NCBI RefSeq assembly: GCF_024105665.1
Contig: NZ_JAAAMK010000001.1
Span: 248,001-312,000 of the forward strand
From: Aliihoeflea aestuarii
Lineage (GTDB): Bacteria > Pseudomonadota > Alphaproteobacteria > Rhizobiales > Rhizobiaceae
DNA length: 64,000 nt
Direction of reading: 5' to 3'
In this document: in pieces, positions 38,942 to 47,157 of the stretch
Layout: each line of letters begins with the position of its first letter
Numbering within the stretch: the first letter of the stretch is position 1
The notes under the pieces: generated by a model
The model's input: the letters and a program-made list of their open reading frames with translations, nothing else
What the model was told of the DNA's origin: nothing
Database searches by the model: none
Program-made: the position numbers and the translations under genes

Positions 38942-39988
38942 TTACCCTTCGACCTGCCCTACCCCTTCCAGCCGTCGGCGTCGCCACGCCTTCAGCGTTT
39001 CCTCGATAATGGCTGCAGGCGTCGTCGCCACCTCGAACACCACGTCGATCTCGACCGTTTCGGTCCGTTCATGGAGCGCTTCGAGATCATGGGAGCCATG
39101 CGTCAGGCGGATCGCGTCCTTCGTCGTGGTGACGAGGACGAGGTCGTTTTTTTCGGCAAGCGCCATCAGGTCGCGCGCTTCATCGGCGCTGTAGAAATGA
39201 TGGTCGGGAAAGTTGCGCGCCATCGCCACTTCGCCGCCGAGTTCAACCAGCGTCCGGTGGAATTTCTGCGGATTGCCGATGCCGGCAAACGCCAGGCACC
39301 GGCGGCCGCGAAGATTTTCGTTCGCGAGCGGGCGCATATGTGCACGATAGACCGCCCGTCCGGCGCGGGCCGCATGGCGGATGACGGTCGCGGACGCATC
39401 GCCAGTGCCCATTTCCAGAAGCGCACTCGCATGGCGCATCTGGTCCACCAGCGACGCACGCATCGGCCCGCCGGGAATCGTGTGTCCATTGCCGATGCCG
39501 CGCTCGGCATCGATGACGATCAACGCGTAGTCGATATGAATCTGCGCGCTCTGGAACCCGTCATCCATGATGACGAAATCGCACCCCTCGCCCAGAAGGA
39601 GCTTTACGCCTTCGGCGCGCTTTGCCGAGACGGCGGTCGGCGCATGGGCGGCCAGAAGCATGGGCTCGTCGCCGACATAGCGCGCGCCGTCATGATGCAG
39701 ATTGACCAGATGCGCGCCCGACACCGACCCGCCATGGCCTCGCGACAGAAAGCCGGGCTTGAGGCTCATCGTCTTCGCGGCCTTCGCAAAGGCGATCGCG
39801 ACCGGCGTCTTGCCGGTGCCGCCCACCGTCAGATTGCCGACGCACAAAACCGGAATGTCGATGCGTTTGCGCGGCGCGGTCCGGAGACGGTGACGCGCCG
39901 CAACGCCGTAGAGCGCCGAGGCCGGCCAGAGCGACCAGGCGCGCCAGTCGGCCTTCTGCCACCAGAAAGGAGGCGCCTCGGAGACCAT
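38942..39988 (-). CDS. lpxK: Tetraacyldisaccharide 4'-kinase
   Basis: It phosphorylates the 4' position of the lipid A precursor at the inner membrane. The 348-residue product has the N-terminal amphipathic anchor (PPFWWQKADWRAWSLWPASALY), the Walker A in LCVGNLTVGGTGKTPVAIAFAK, RGHGGSVSGAHLVN, VIMDDGFQSAQIH (the DDGFQ motif) and the C-terminal DHHFYSADEARDLMALAE. The start overlaps the waaA stop by four bases, so it is the last gene of the acyltransferase-waaA-lpxK operon. Confidence 0.95.
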   Translation of the reverse strand: MVSEAPPFWWQKADWRAWSLWPASALYGVAARHRLRTAPRKRIDIPVLCVGNLTVGGTGKTPVAIAFAKAAKTMSLKPGFLSRGHGGSVSGAHLVNLHHDGARYVGDEPMLLAAHAPTAVSAKRAEGVKLLLGEGCDFVIMDDGFQSAQIHIDYALIVIDAERGIGNGHTIPGGPMRASLVDQMRHASALLEMGTGDASATVIRHAARAGRAVYRAHMRPLANENLRGRRCLAFAGIGNPQKFHRTLVELGGEVAMARNFPDHHFYSADEARDLMALAEKNDLVLVTTTKDAIRLTHGSHDLEALHERTETVEIDVVFEVATTPAAIIEETLKAWRRRRLEGVGQVEG

Positions 39989-41316
39989 CAGTCGAGCCCG
40001 CTCGACCTGCTACCGCCGGTCAGCCGCGCCTTGACGACCAGCGGCGTGATGAACGGATCGAGCGCGGCGAGCGTCTTCGTCAGCGCGCCGCGCATGTCGG
40101 CCACGGCGTTCGCGCCGGCCGCGATCATGCCGTTGCGCGCTTCGTGGTTGGATAAAAGATAGTTCACGGCCCCGGCAAGCATGTCCTGATCGCGCACGAG
40201 CTTCGCGCCGCCCGCCTGAATGAGGGTCTGATAGGCATCACGGAAGTTCTGGACGTTCATGCCCGACAGGACGGCCGTATCGAGCATCGCGGGTTCGATC
40301 GGGTTCTGCCCGCCCTGTCCGCTCAGGGAACGACCGACGAAGGCGATCTCCGTCAGGCGAAGATAAAGCCCCATCTCGCCGATCGTGTCGCCGAGATAGA
40401 TGTCGGTGTCGGTGTCGGGCATCTCGCCTTTCGAACGAAGCGCGACCTTCAACCCCTTCGCCGTCAGCAATTCGGCGATTGCTTCGGCGCGATCGGGGTG
40501 GCGTGGAACGAGGATCGTCATGATCGACGCATGCCGCTTCTTCAGCGCCAGATGCACGTTACCGGCGATTTCTTCCTCGCCCTCATGCGTGGAGACGGCG
40601 GCCCAGGTCGAACGCGCGGCGAACGATGCCTTCAGCGTCTCGAACGCGGGAAGATCGACAGGCGGCGGCGGCGTGTCGACCTTGAGATTTCCCGAAACGG
40701 TAACCGGCCGCGCGCCAAGCGCAAGAAAGCGTTCGCCGTCGGTCTCCGATTGCGCAACGACGTGGGCGAGGTTTTCGAACAGCGCTTCGGCCAGATGCGG
40801 TCGTTTCTGCCAGGCCGCGAAAGACCGGTCCGACAGCCGCCCGTTGACGAGCACCTGCGGCACGCGCCGCGCGCCCAGTTCAAGGATCGTCATCGGCCAG
40901 ATTTCCGATTCGGCCATGATGGCGAGATCCGGCATCCAGTGGTTGAGGAAGCGGTCGACGGCGGGTTTCAGGTCGAGCGGAACATATTGATGGATGATCC
41001 GGTCGCCCAATCGTTCGGCGGCAACGCCGGCCGACGTCACCGTGCCGGTCGTCAGGACGACGTGGATGCCGTCCGCGACGATCTTCTTGATCAGCGGCAC
41101 GACCGCGAGCGTCTCTCCGACGCTTGCCGCATGGACCCAGACCAGCGGGCCATCCGGCCGTTCGGCCTTGGTGACGCCGTAGCGCTCGCGCCGACGCTTG
41201 CGGTCTTCCTTACCGCGGCTGGCGCGGTACGCGACATAGCCGCCGATGAACGGATAGACGGTGGCTCCCGCCAGCCGGTAGGTCGTCAGGATCGCACGGG
41301 CCCAGCGCTGGCTCAT
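39988..41316 (-). CDS. waaA: 3-deoxy-D-manno-octulosonic acid (Kdo) transferase
   Basis: It adds Kdo to lipid IVA, starting the LPS core. The 442-residue product begins with a membrane-associated helix (ILTTYRLAGATVYPFIGGYVAY) and has VWVHAASVGETLAVVPLIKKIV with the catalytic base Glu, VLVNGRLSDRSF, and the sugar-nucleotide region AFVGRSLSGQGGQNPIEPAMLDTAVLSGMNVQNF. The start overlaps the stop of the upstream acyltransferase gene by four bases. Confidence 0.95.
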   Translation of the reverse strand: MSQRWARAILTTYRLAGATVYPFIGGYVAYRASRGKEDRKRRRERYGVTKAERPDGPLVWVHAASVGETLAVVPLIKKIVADGIHVVLTTGTVTSAGVAAERLGDRIIHQYVPLDLKPAVDRFLNHWMPDLAIMAESEIWPMTILELGARRVPQVLVNGRLSDRSFAAWQKRPHLAEALFENLAHVVAQSETDGERFLALGARPVTVSGNLKVDTPPPPVDLPAFETLKASFAARSTWAAVSTHEGEEEIAGNVHLALKKRHASIMTILVPRHPDRAEAIAELLTAKGLKVALRSKGEMPDTDTDIYLGDTIGEMGLYLRLTEIAFVGRSLSGQGGQNPIEPAMLDTAVLSGMNVQNFRDAYQTLIQAGGAKLVRDQDMLAGAVNYLLSNHEARNGMIAAGANAVADMRGALTKTLAALDPFITPLVVKARLTGGSRSSGLD

Positions 41317-42098
41317 CTTGCGTCTCCCAACAGCCGGTAGGCACGCGCGGTGGTGGCGTTGAGCCCAGCCGTTACGTCGCGGCGCATCTTCTCCATCGCC
41401 TCGTCGTCACCGTCCAAGACCGCGATGGGGTCGCCGAAAGCAATCGCGGCCCGGCCGAACGGCAGGTTGATGGCCGTCCTGTCCCAGCTTTTTTCCAGAA
41501 CCTTGCGCCGGCTCGTCGCGATGGCGGCAGGGAGGATGGGCCGGCCGGAAATGCGCGCCAAAGTGACGATGCCGAGGCCAGCCTGGCGCGGGGTGCCGTG
41601 CGGGACATCCGCGATCATGGCGACGTTGCGCCCCTGATCGAGCAGACGCTTCATCTGGATCAGCGCGCGCGCACCGCCTTTTTCCGCGACATGGCCCTCG
41701 CGCCCTCCCGAGCCGCGAACGATGCCGAAGCCGAGCTTTTCGGCAACCAGAGCATTGAGTTCGGCATCGCGGCTCCTGGAAAAAAGCGCCACCACGTCGA
41801 GTTCGTCGGGCAGGTAGGCCGGGGCCAGAAGATGCTGGCCATGCCACAACGCGACGATCAACGGCTGCTGCGGGAGGATCACGGTAGCCGGATCCTCGGA
41901 GCCGGGCACGAGCCTGTTCGTCGCCCTGACGGCGCGAAGCAGCATCGCGATCGTGCCGGCAACCGCGGACTTGACCGCGCGCGATTCGGCCAGCGGCCCA
42001 CGCACCTTCTTCCAGAGCATTTTCAGCGGCCTGCGGCGCGGGTCGGCCCTGTCCATTTCGGCGATGGTCTTATTCCCCATTGGAACGCGCGATATCAC
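41313..42098 (-). CDS. DUF374 lysophospholipid acyltransferase family protein
   Basis: The 261-residue product belongs to the DUF374 branch of the LPLAT acyltransferases: LIVALWHGQHLLAPAYLP (the His-containing motif), ALFSRSRDAELNALVAEKLGFGIVRGSGGREGHVAEKGG, NVAMIADVPHGTPRQAGLGIVTLARISGRPILPAA. One hydrophobic segment (AVAGTIAMLLRAVRAT) lies before it. It is co-transcribed with waaA and lpxK, so it probably works on LPS or phospholipid acylation; the acceptor is not known. Confidence 0.85.
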   Translation of the reverse strand: MISRVPMGNKTIAEMDRADPRRRPLKMLWKKVRGPLAESRAVKSAVAGTIAMLLRAVRATNRLVPGSEDPATVILPQQPLIVALWHGQHLLAPAYLPDELDVVALFSRSRDAELNALVAEKLGFGIVRGSGGREGHVAEKGGARALIQMKRLLDQGRNVAMIADVPHGTPRQAGLGIVTLARISGRPILPAAIATSRRKVLEKSWDRTAINLPFGRAAIAFGDPIAVLDGDDEAMEKMRRDVTAGLNATTARAYRLLGDAR

Positions 42099-42131
42099 CG
42101 TTGCCTTGGCATCATCTGCGGAACCGCCCGT

Positions 42132-42356
42132 TCAGCTCGGATCGAGCAGGCGGTGCAGATGCACGATGAAATAACGCATATGCGCGTTGTCCACCGTCTC
42201 CTGCGCCTTGGCGCGCCATGCGGCCTCGGCTGACTTGTAGTCCGGGAAGATGCCGACCACGTCGAGATCGTCGAGATCCTTGAACTGGATGCCCTTGAGC
42301 GTCGTCAGTTCGCCGCCGAACACGAGATGAAGGAGTTGCTTGCTGTCTTCAGCCAT
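42132..42356 (-). CDS. DUF4170 family protein
   Basis: A 74-residue protein, LLHLVFGGELTTLKGIQFKDLDDLDVVGIFPDYKSAEAAWRAKAQETVDNAHMRYFIVHLHRL, matching the small DUF4170 family that sits before the lipid A/Kdo genes in Rhizobiales. Function unknown. It starts 96 bases after cysQ and ends 33 bases before the acyltransferase gene. Confidence 0.88.
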   Translation of the reverse strand: MAEDSKQLLHLVFGGELTTLKGIQFKDLDDLDVVGIFPDYKSAEAAWRAKAQETVDNAHMRYFIVHLHRLLDPS

Positions 42357-42452
42357 CGGAAAATCGCTTCTGATCGTCTTGAATGAAATGGGTGCCCGGA
42401 CATGCCGGGCGTGGCACTGCTTTAAATCAGTTCGCGGAAATTGGGAACCGGG

Positions 42453-43238
42453 CTACCAGTCCGGATGGCGCGCCTCGTCCACCATGGCGCGCAACAAGGC
42501 TCCACTTCCGGCGACAAGCGTTCCATGGCGCGGATCGTCGCCCGCGTAAAGCGGGCTGATGCCGTCCGGCGTCAGCACCTCGCCGCCGGCCTGCCGCAGG
42601 ATCAGATCGGCCGCTGCAAGGTCCCAATCGTGCGAATTCGGCTTGATGAAGGTGGCGTCGATCTCGCCATCGGCGACCATGGCGATGCGATAGGCGAGCG
42701 AGGGAATATAGGGCACCTTCACCGTCTCGCCGATGCCCGGCAGAGCCGTGCGCGTCATGGTCTTGGGTCCGGCGACGATGGGCCGCCCGCCCGATTTTCG
42801 CACCGATACCGCGCTGCCGTTCTTCAGCGCCGGGCTTCCCTGCACGGCCTCGAATATCTCGCCCTTGACCGGAACATCGAGCACGCCGGCGATCGGACGT
42901 CCGTCCTCGACGATGGCGACCGAAACGCACCACATATGCTGTCCGCCGATGAAGGCGCGCGTGCCGTCGATGGGATCGACGACGAAGGTGCGCCTCGCCG
43001 ACAGGCGCGAGGTGTCGGCAACCGTCTCCTCCGACAGCCAGCCATAATCGGGACGGGCCGCGAGCAGCGCATCGCGCAGAAATGTGTCCACCGCGATGTC
43101 GGCTTCGGAGACCGGCGACTGGCCGGTCTTCATCCATACGTCGGGCGTCTTTCCGAAATAGCGCATCGCGATCAGCCCCGCCTCGCGCGCGGCCTCGCGG
43201 ATCAGGGCCAGTTCGGTGTCGAGTTCATTCGCCGGCAA
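42453..43238 (-). CDS. cysQ: 3'(2'),5'-bisphosphate nucleotidase CysQ / inositol monophosphatase family
   Basis: It removes the 3'-phosphate of PAP(S) or acts on inositol phosphates. The 261-residue product has the metal-binding motifs of the family: WLSEE (about 63-67), VDPIDGTRAFIGG with the catalytic DPIDGT, and the C-terminal SHDWDLAAADLILRQAGGEV (WDxAAxxLI). The gene overlaps the pmbA stop by 14 bases, indicating coupled expression. Confidence 0.88.
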   Translation of the reverse strand: MPANELDTELALIREAAREAGLIAMRYFGKTPDVWMKTGQSPVSEADIAVDTFLRDALLAARPDYGWLSEETVADTSRLSARRTFVVDPIDGTRAFIGGQHMWCVSVAIVEDGRPIAGVLDVPVKGEIFEAVQGSPALKNGSAVSVRKSGGRPIVAGPKTMTRTALPGIGETVKVPYIPSLAYRIAMVADGEIDATFIKPNSHDWDLAAADLILRQAGGEVLTPDGISPLYAGDDPRHGTLVAGSGALLRAMVDEARHPDW

Positions 43239-44565
43239 GGGTCATCCCTTCGATCAGAAGCGTCGGCGCGGTGGTGCCGAAATTGCGGTCGACGTCATTT
43301 GCCGGCACCATATTCATGAACATGGTCTTCAGGTTGGACGCGATGGTCACTTCGGAGACGGGATGGACGAGTTCGCCGTTCTCGATCCAGAAACCCGAAG
43401 CGCCGCGACTGTATTCGCCCGTCACCATGTTCACGCCCTGTCCGAAGACCTCGGTGACGTAGAAGCCGGATTTCAGGCTGCCGATCAAATCCTGCGGGCT
43501 GGCGGTGCCGGGTTCGACGGCAAGGTTCGTCGAGGTCGGATTGATCGACGAACCCGACCGCGAACCGCGTCCGTTGGTGACGAATCCGAGCTCGCGCGCC
43601 GCCGATGTCGACAGGAACCAGTGCTTCAGGACACCGGCCTCGACCATGGTCAGGGGTTCGCCCTCCACGCCTTCGCCGTCGAAGGGCCGCGAGGCGGGGC
43701 CGCGCACGCGCAGCGGATCGTCGGTGACGGTGATTGCGGCGGATGCGACCTGCTGGCTCATCTTGTCGCGCAGGAAACTCGTCTTGCGCGCGACCGACGC
43801 GCCGTTGATCGCACCTGCCAGATGCCCCGCGATGCCCCGCGCGACGCGCGGGTCAAAGACCACGTCGACCGGTCCCGTCCTGGCCTTGCGCGCGCCGATC
43901 CGGCGCACTGCGCGCTCACCGGCGCGCCGGCCGATCGCATCGGGCGCTTCGAGATCGGAAAAATGCAGGCGCGAGGAAAAATCGTAATCACGCTCCATGC
44001 CGGTTCCCTCCCCGGCGATGACACTGACCGCGCGCGAAAAACGCGTCGCCATGTAGGAGCCGAAAAAGCCTTCGGATGTCGCCAGGACCAGACCGCCCAT
44101 GCCTGCACTGGCCGAACCGCCGCCGGAATTCGTCACCCCGGTCACCGCGCGTGCGGCGTCTTCCGTTTCCAGCGCGTCTTCGGTAAGGCGCGCGGCATCG
44201 ATTTCGGTTTCATCATAGAGATTGAGATCGCGGATCGTCGCGGCGATGCGATCCCTGTCGGCGAGGCCCTGCACCGGGTCTTCCGGCGACACCTTCGCCA
44301 TCGCGACCGCGCGGGCAGCCAGTTCGTCCACATTCGCACCGGCAGCCGCAGACACGCTCGCCACGCGCTTGCCGACGAATACGCGCAACGAGATATCGTC
44401 GCTTTCGGCCGCTTCCGTACCTTCGACCTTGCCAAGACGGACCGACACGTCCTTCGAGCGCGAGCGAACCGCGACCGCATCGGACGCATCCGCGCCCGCG
44501 CGCTTTGCCGCTTCGACCAGTCCGGAGACGAGGTCTGCAAGCTTCGCGGTCTCGATCTGGTTCAT
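43225..44565 (-). CDS. pmbA: TldD/PmbA-type metallopeptidase regulator
   Basis: A member of the TldD/TldE pair that matures or degrades small peptides (microcin, CcdA). The 446-residue product is of the PmbA (TldE) type, which lacks the HExxxH zinc site: RSKDVSVRLGKVEGTEAAESDDISLRVFVGKRVASVSA at the N-terminus, VVFDPRVARGIAGHLAGAINGASVARKTSFL in the middle, GSRSGSSINPTSTNLAVEPG and MVTGEYSRGASGFWIENGEL near the end. The partner TldD gene is not in the window. Confidence 0.92.
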   Translation of the reverse strand: MNQIETAKLADLVSGLVEAAKRAGADASDAVAVRSRSKDVSVRLGKVEGTEAAESDDISLRVFVGKRVASVSAAAGANVDELAARAVAMAKVSPEDPVQGLADRDRIAATIRDLNLYDETEIDAARLTEDALETEDAARAVTGVTNSGGGSASAGMGGLVLATSEGFFGSYMATRFSRAVSVIAGEGTGMERDYDFSSRLHFSDLEAPDAIGRRAGERAVRRIGARKARTGPVDVVFDPRVARGIAGHLAGAINGASVARKTSFLRDKMSQQVASAAITVTDDPLRVRGPASRPFDGEGVEGEPLTMVEAGVLKHWFLSTSAARELGFVTNGRGSRSGSSINPTSTNLAVEPGTASPQDLIGSLKSGFYVTEVFGQGVNMVTGEYSRGASGFWIENGELVHPVSEVTIASNLKTMFMNMVPANDVDRNFGTTAPTLLIEGMTLAGE

Positions 44566-44686
44566 GGAATTGTCCCGGTTGGTCGAAGGTCATGGCGACA
44601 GAGGCGCCTGCCCCATCTATTGTCCGTATCCGCCATGTGCAATGGCGAACCGAGGGTGGCACCCGGCAAAGCCGGGGGGCGCAACG

Positions 44687-44800
44687 ATGAAAAGACCGCA
44701 AGGAAGATCGAATTTGATGGTTTTCCACCTCGCCCTCCCCATTCAGGACAGGCTCGAATTCCAGAGCTTCGCCTCCATGGACGAGGTATTCGGACATTGA
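44687..44800 (+). pseudogene. Relic of a VOC/glyoxalase-family gene with internal deletion
   Basis: A 37-codon frame with a plausible ribosome binding region (GGGGGGCGCAACG) joins two ends of a typical VOC (glyoxalase/dioxygenase superfamily) protein: MVFHLALPIQD, like the first strand of VOC proteins (FHLAFPVxDL), and directly after it RLEFQSFASMDEVFGH, like the usual last segment (NALEFKAFxDxxxLF). About 100 residues that should lie between are absent. Its TGA overlaps the TTG start of the MATE gene (TTGA). I infer an in-frame deletion; the small peptide may still be translated and serve only for coupling. Confidence 0.55.
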
Positions 44801-46251
44801 CGGATACGCGGGCCGACGAACCGAAACCGCTCGACCGCAAGCCGGTAGAACAGGGCAAGTTCGTCACCGGCTCGACCATGCGTCATGTCGTGACGATGAC
44901 GGCGACCGGCTCCATCGGGCTGATCGCCGTCTTCTTCGTCGACGCGCTCAACCTCTTCTACATTTCCATGCTCGGCGTGCAGGAACTCGCCGCGGCTATC
45001 GGTTTCGCCTCGACGCTGATGTTCTTCATGATCTCGGTGTCGATCGGCTTCACCATCGCCACATCGGCCGTCGTCTCGAGAGCGCTCGGACGCGGCGACA
45101 GGGAGGAAGCCGCGCGCATGGGCGGTGCGTCCATCGTCTATATGGCGATCACGACCATCGCGATGACGGCGCTGATCTGGCCGTTCATCGATCCTCTCGT
45201 CGGACTGTTGGGTGCGCGTGGGCAAACGCGCGAACTGTCCACCCGTTTCATGCAGATCGTGCTGCCCTCGATGCCGATGGTCGCCGTCGGCATGGCAACG
45301 ACCGGCATCATGCGCGGCGTAGGCGACGCGCGACGCGCCATGTACGTCACGCTGGCCGGGGGTATCGCCGCCGCGATTCTCGACCCGATCTTCATCTTCG
45401 GGTTCGGTCTCGGGCTCGACGGCGCGGCGATTTCCACCATCCTGTCGCGCGCGATCCTGCTCGGTGTCGGCCTTTACGGCGCTCATAAGGTGCATCGCCT
45501 GATGAAGATGCCGGACCTGTCGGGCTTCAAGGCCGCGCTGCGCCCCTTCTTCGGCATCGGCGTCCCCGCGCTCCTGACGCAGATCGCCACCCCCGTCGGC
45601 AACACCTATGTCACGATCGAGATGGCCGCGTTCGGCGACGAAGCGGTCGCCGGCTGGGCGATCATCGGCCGTCTCCTGCCGGTCGCCTTCGGCGTGATCT
45701 TCGCCCTGTCGGGCGCTGTCGGCCCGATCCTCGGCCAGAATTACGGCGCGCGGCGCTATGACAGGCTCAACGACACGCTGCGCGACGCGCTGATCTTCAC
45801 CACACTCTACGTGACCGCGGTCTGGGCGTTGCTGGCGATCTTTTCCGGCCAGATCGCGGCGCTCTTCGGTGCGACGGGCGAAGCGCGAGAACTCGTCGTC
45901 TTCTTCTGCCTCTTCGCCGCCGGCTCGTTCCTGTTCAACGGCGCGCTGTTCGTCGCCAATTCGGCGTTCAACAATCTGGGCTATCCGACCTATTCGACGG
46001 TTCTCAACTGGGGCCGCTCGACGCTCGGCGTCATTCCCTTCGTGTGGCTCGGCGCACATTATTACGGGGCAAAGGGCGTGATCGCGGGATGGGGCTTGGG
46101 CGCGGTTTTCTTCGGCATCGCGGCAGCCATCATCGCGTTCCGCACCGTGCGCGGCATCGGCCCGCGGATGCTGGCGCAAGAGCCCCTGCCCGCGCCGCCG
46201 CCAGCCGCCAACTCGGCCTTTTCGACCGGCAAAGCGTCTACGCTCCAGTGA
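44797..46251 (+). CDS. MATE-family efflux transporter
   Basis: A 484-residue multidrug/toxin exporter-type membrane protein with about twelve helices in two homologous halves; VIGRALGRG-like VVSRALGRGDREEAARMGG and ILGQNYGARRYDRLNDTLRDA are the paired loops of the fold. I use TTG 44797 because it gives the natural-looking N-terminus TDTRADEPKPLDRKPV and has GAGG ten bases upstream; ATG 44878 is the alternative. The open frame runs far upstream through the antisense of pmbA, which is a shadow. The 3' end overlaps the convergent patatin gene by 14 bases. Confidence 0.88.
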   Translation: MTDTRADEPKPLDRKPVEQGKFVTGSTMRHVVTMTATGSIGLIAVFFVDALNLFYISMLGVQELAAAIGFASTLMFFMISVSIGFTIATSAVVSRALGRGDREEAARMGGASIVYMAITTIAMTALIWPFIDPLVGLLGARGQTRELSTRFMQIVLPSMPMVAVGMATTGIMRGVGDARRAMYVTLAGGIAAAILDPIFIFGFGLGLDGAAISTILSRAILLGVGLYGAHKVHRLMKMPDLSGFKAALRPFFGIGVPALLTQIATPVGNTYVTIEMAAFGDEAVAGWAIIGRLLPVAFGVIFALSGAVGPILGQNYGARRYDRLNDTLRDALIFTTLYVTAVWALLAIFSGQIAALFGATGEARELVVFFCLFAAGSFLFNGALFVANSAFNNLGYPTYSTVLNWGRSTLGVIPFVWLGAHYYGAKGVIAGWGLGAVFFGIAAAIIAFRTVRGIGPRMLAQEPLPAPPPAANSAFSTGKASTLQ

Positions 46252-47155
46252 TTTTCTTCTCGTGCGCCTCGACCGCCTTTTCGATCGCATGCTTCAACTC
46301 GTCGCGGATCGATTGGGTCACCTGCATCACCTGTTCCATCTTCATGAAATCGAGCACGCGGAATTCGGAAACCGGCGGGCGGATCAATATCTGTGGCTGG
46401 CAGCGCGTCAGGTTGAGCGCGATGATCGACTGCATCATGATCTGACTCGCGCCGAACAGGAGATCGACGGAGTCGGGATGCTTCGTCGCCTGCTGCGACG
46501 GATAGCCGACGACATCGACGGCAATCACGATGTCCGCCTGGTTTTGCAGAAGATCGAACGGCACCGGATCGTAAAAGCCGCCGTCGATCAGCAGCTTGCC
46601 CTCACGCTGTACCGGTCGGAAGATCGCCGGCAATGCCGAGGACGCAGCAAGCGCCGACGGCAGATCGCCCGTATCCAGAACGGCCAGATCATGCGCGAAG
46701 AAGTCCGTTCCCGTCACTTTCAGCGGTATCTGCAACTGCTCGAACGTTTCGGGAATTTCGCTCGGCAGGAAGGATCGCAGGATGCGCTCCAGATTGAACT
46801 GGCCGAGCCGGACGCCGCCTTGCATCATTTCGGAGAAGGACTGCGGACGCGCACGCCACAACCGGCTGACGACCTCGGCGCGGCGGCCCAGCACGAGACG
46901 GGCGAATTCGCGGATGTCGTGGCCGGGCATGCCGGCCGCCATTCCCGCTCCCATGATCGCGCCGATCGAGGAGCCGGCGATCATTTTCGGCCGGATGCCC
47001 AGTTCGTCCAGCGTCTCGATGACGTGGATATGCGACAGGCCCCGCGCGCCGCCACCGCCAAGCGCAAGCGCAAAGGTCGGACCGGCGGGAGCGGGTTCGC
47101 GCCGCGCCGCTTCACTTTCGATCAAGGTCGGCACGACCGCTTCCATTCCGGTCAA
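46238..47155 (-). CDS. Patatin-like phospholipase
   Basis: A 305-residue lipid acyl hydrolase. The Ser-Asp dyad family motifs are intact: the oxyanion loop LGGGGARGLSHIHVIE (about 31-46), the nucleophile elbow GSSIGA (Ser near 62), and DGGFYDP with the catalytic Asp near 193. No signal peptide or membrane segment is visible, resembling the RssA-like group. It starts two bases after the second M16 peptidase gene and probably ends that operon. Confidence 0.93.
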   Translation of the reverse strand: MTGMEAVVPTLIESEAARREPAPAGPTFALALGGGGARGLSHIHVIETLDELGIRPKMIAGSSIGAIMGAGMAAGMPGHDIREFARLVLGRRAEVVSRLWRARPQSFSEMMQGGVRLGQFNLERILRSFLPSEIPETFEQLQIPLKVTGTDFFAHDLAVLDTGDLPSALAASSALPAIFRPVQREGKLLIDGGFYDPVPFDLLQNQADIVIAVDVVGYPSQQATKHPDSVDLLFGASQIMMQSIIALNLTRCQPQILIRPPVSEFRVLDFMKMEQVMQVTQSIRDELKHAIEKAVEAHEKKITGA

Positions 47156-47157
47156 CC

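Noticed and set aside
44655..44700. Hairpin CCCGGCAAAGCCGGG before the MATE gene as a riboswitch
   Set aside because: I compared it by eye with c-di-GMP-I, guanidine and SAM-type motifs; only the short hairpin with an AAA loop is present and the conserved junctions are not.
43216..44796. Upstream half of a 1011-codon frame in phase with the MATE gene
   Set aside because: This part is antisense to pmbA; the transporter starts at TTG 44797 or ATG 44878.
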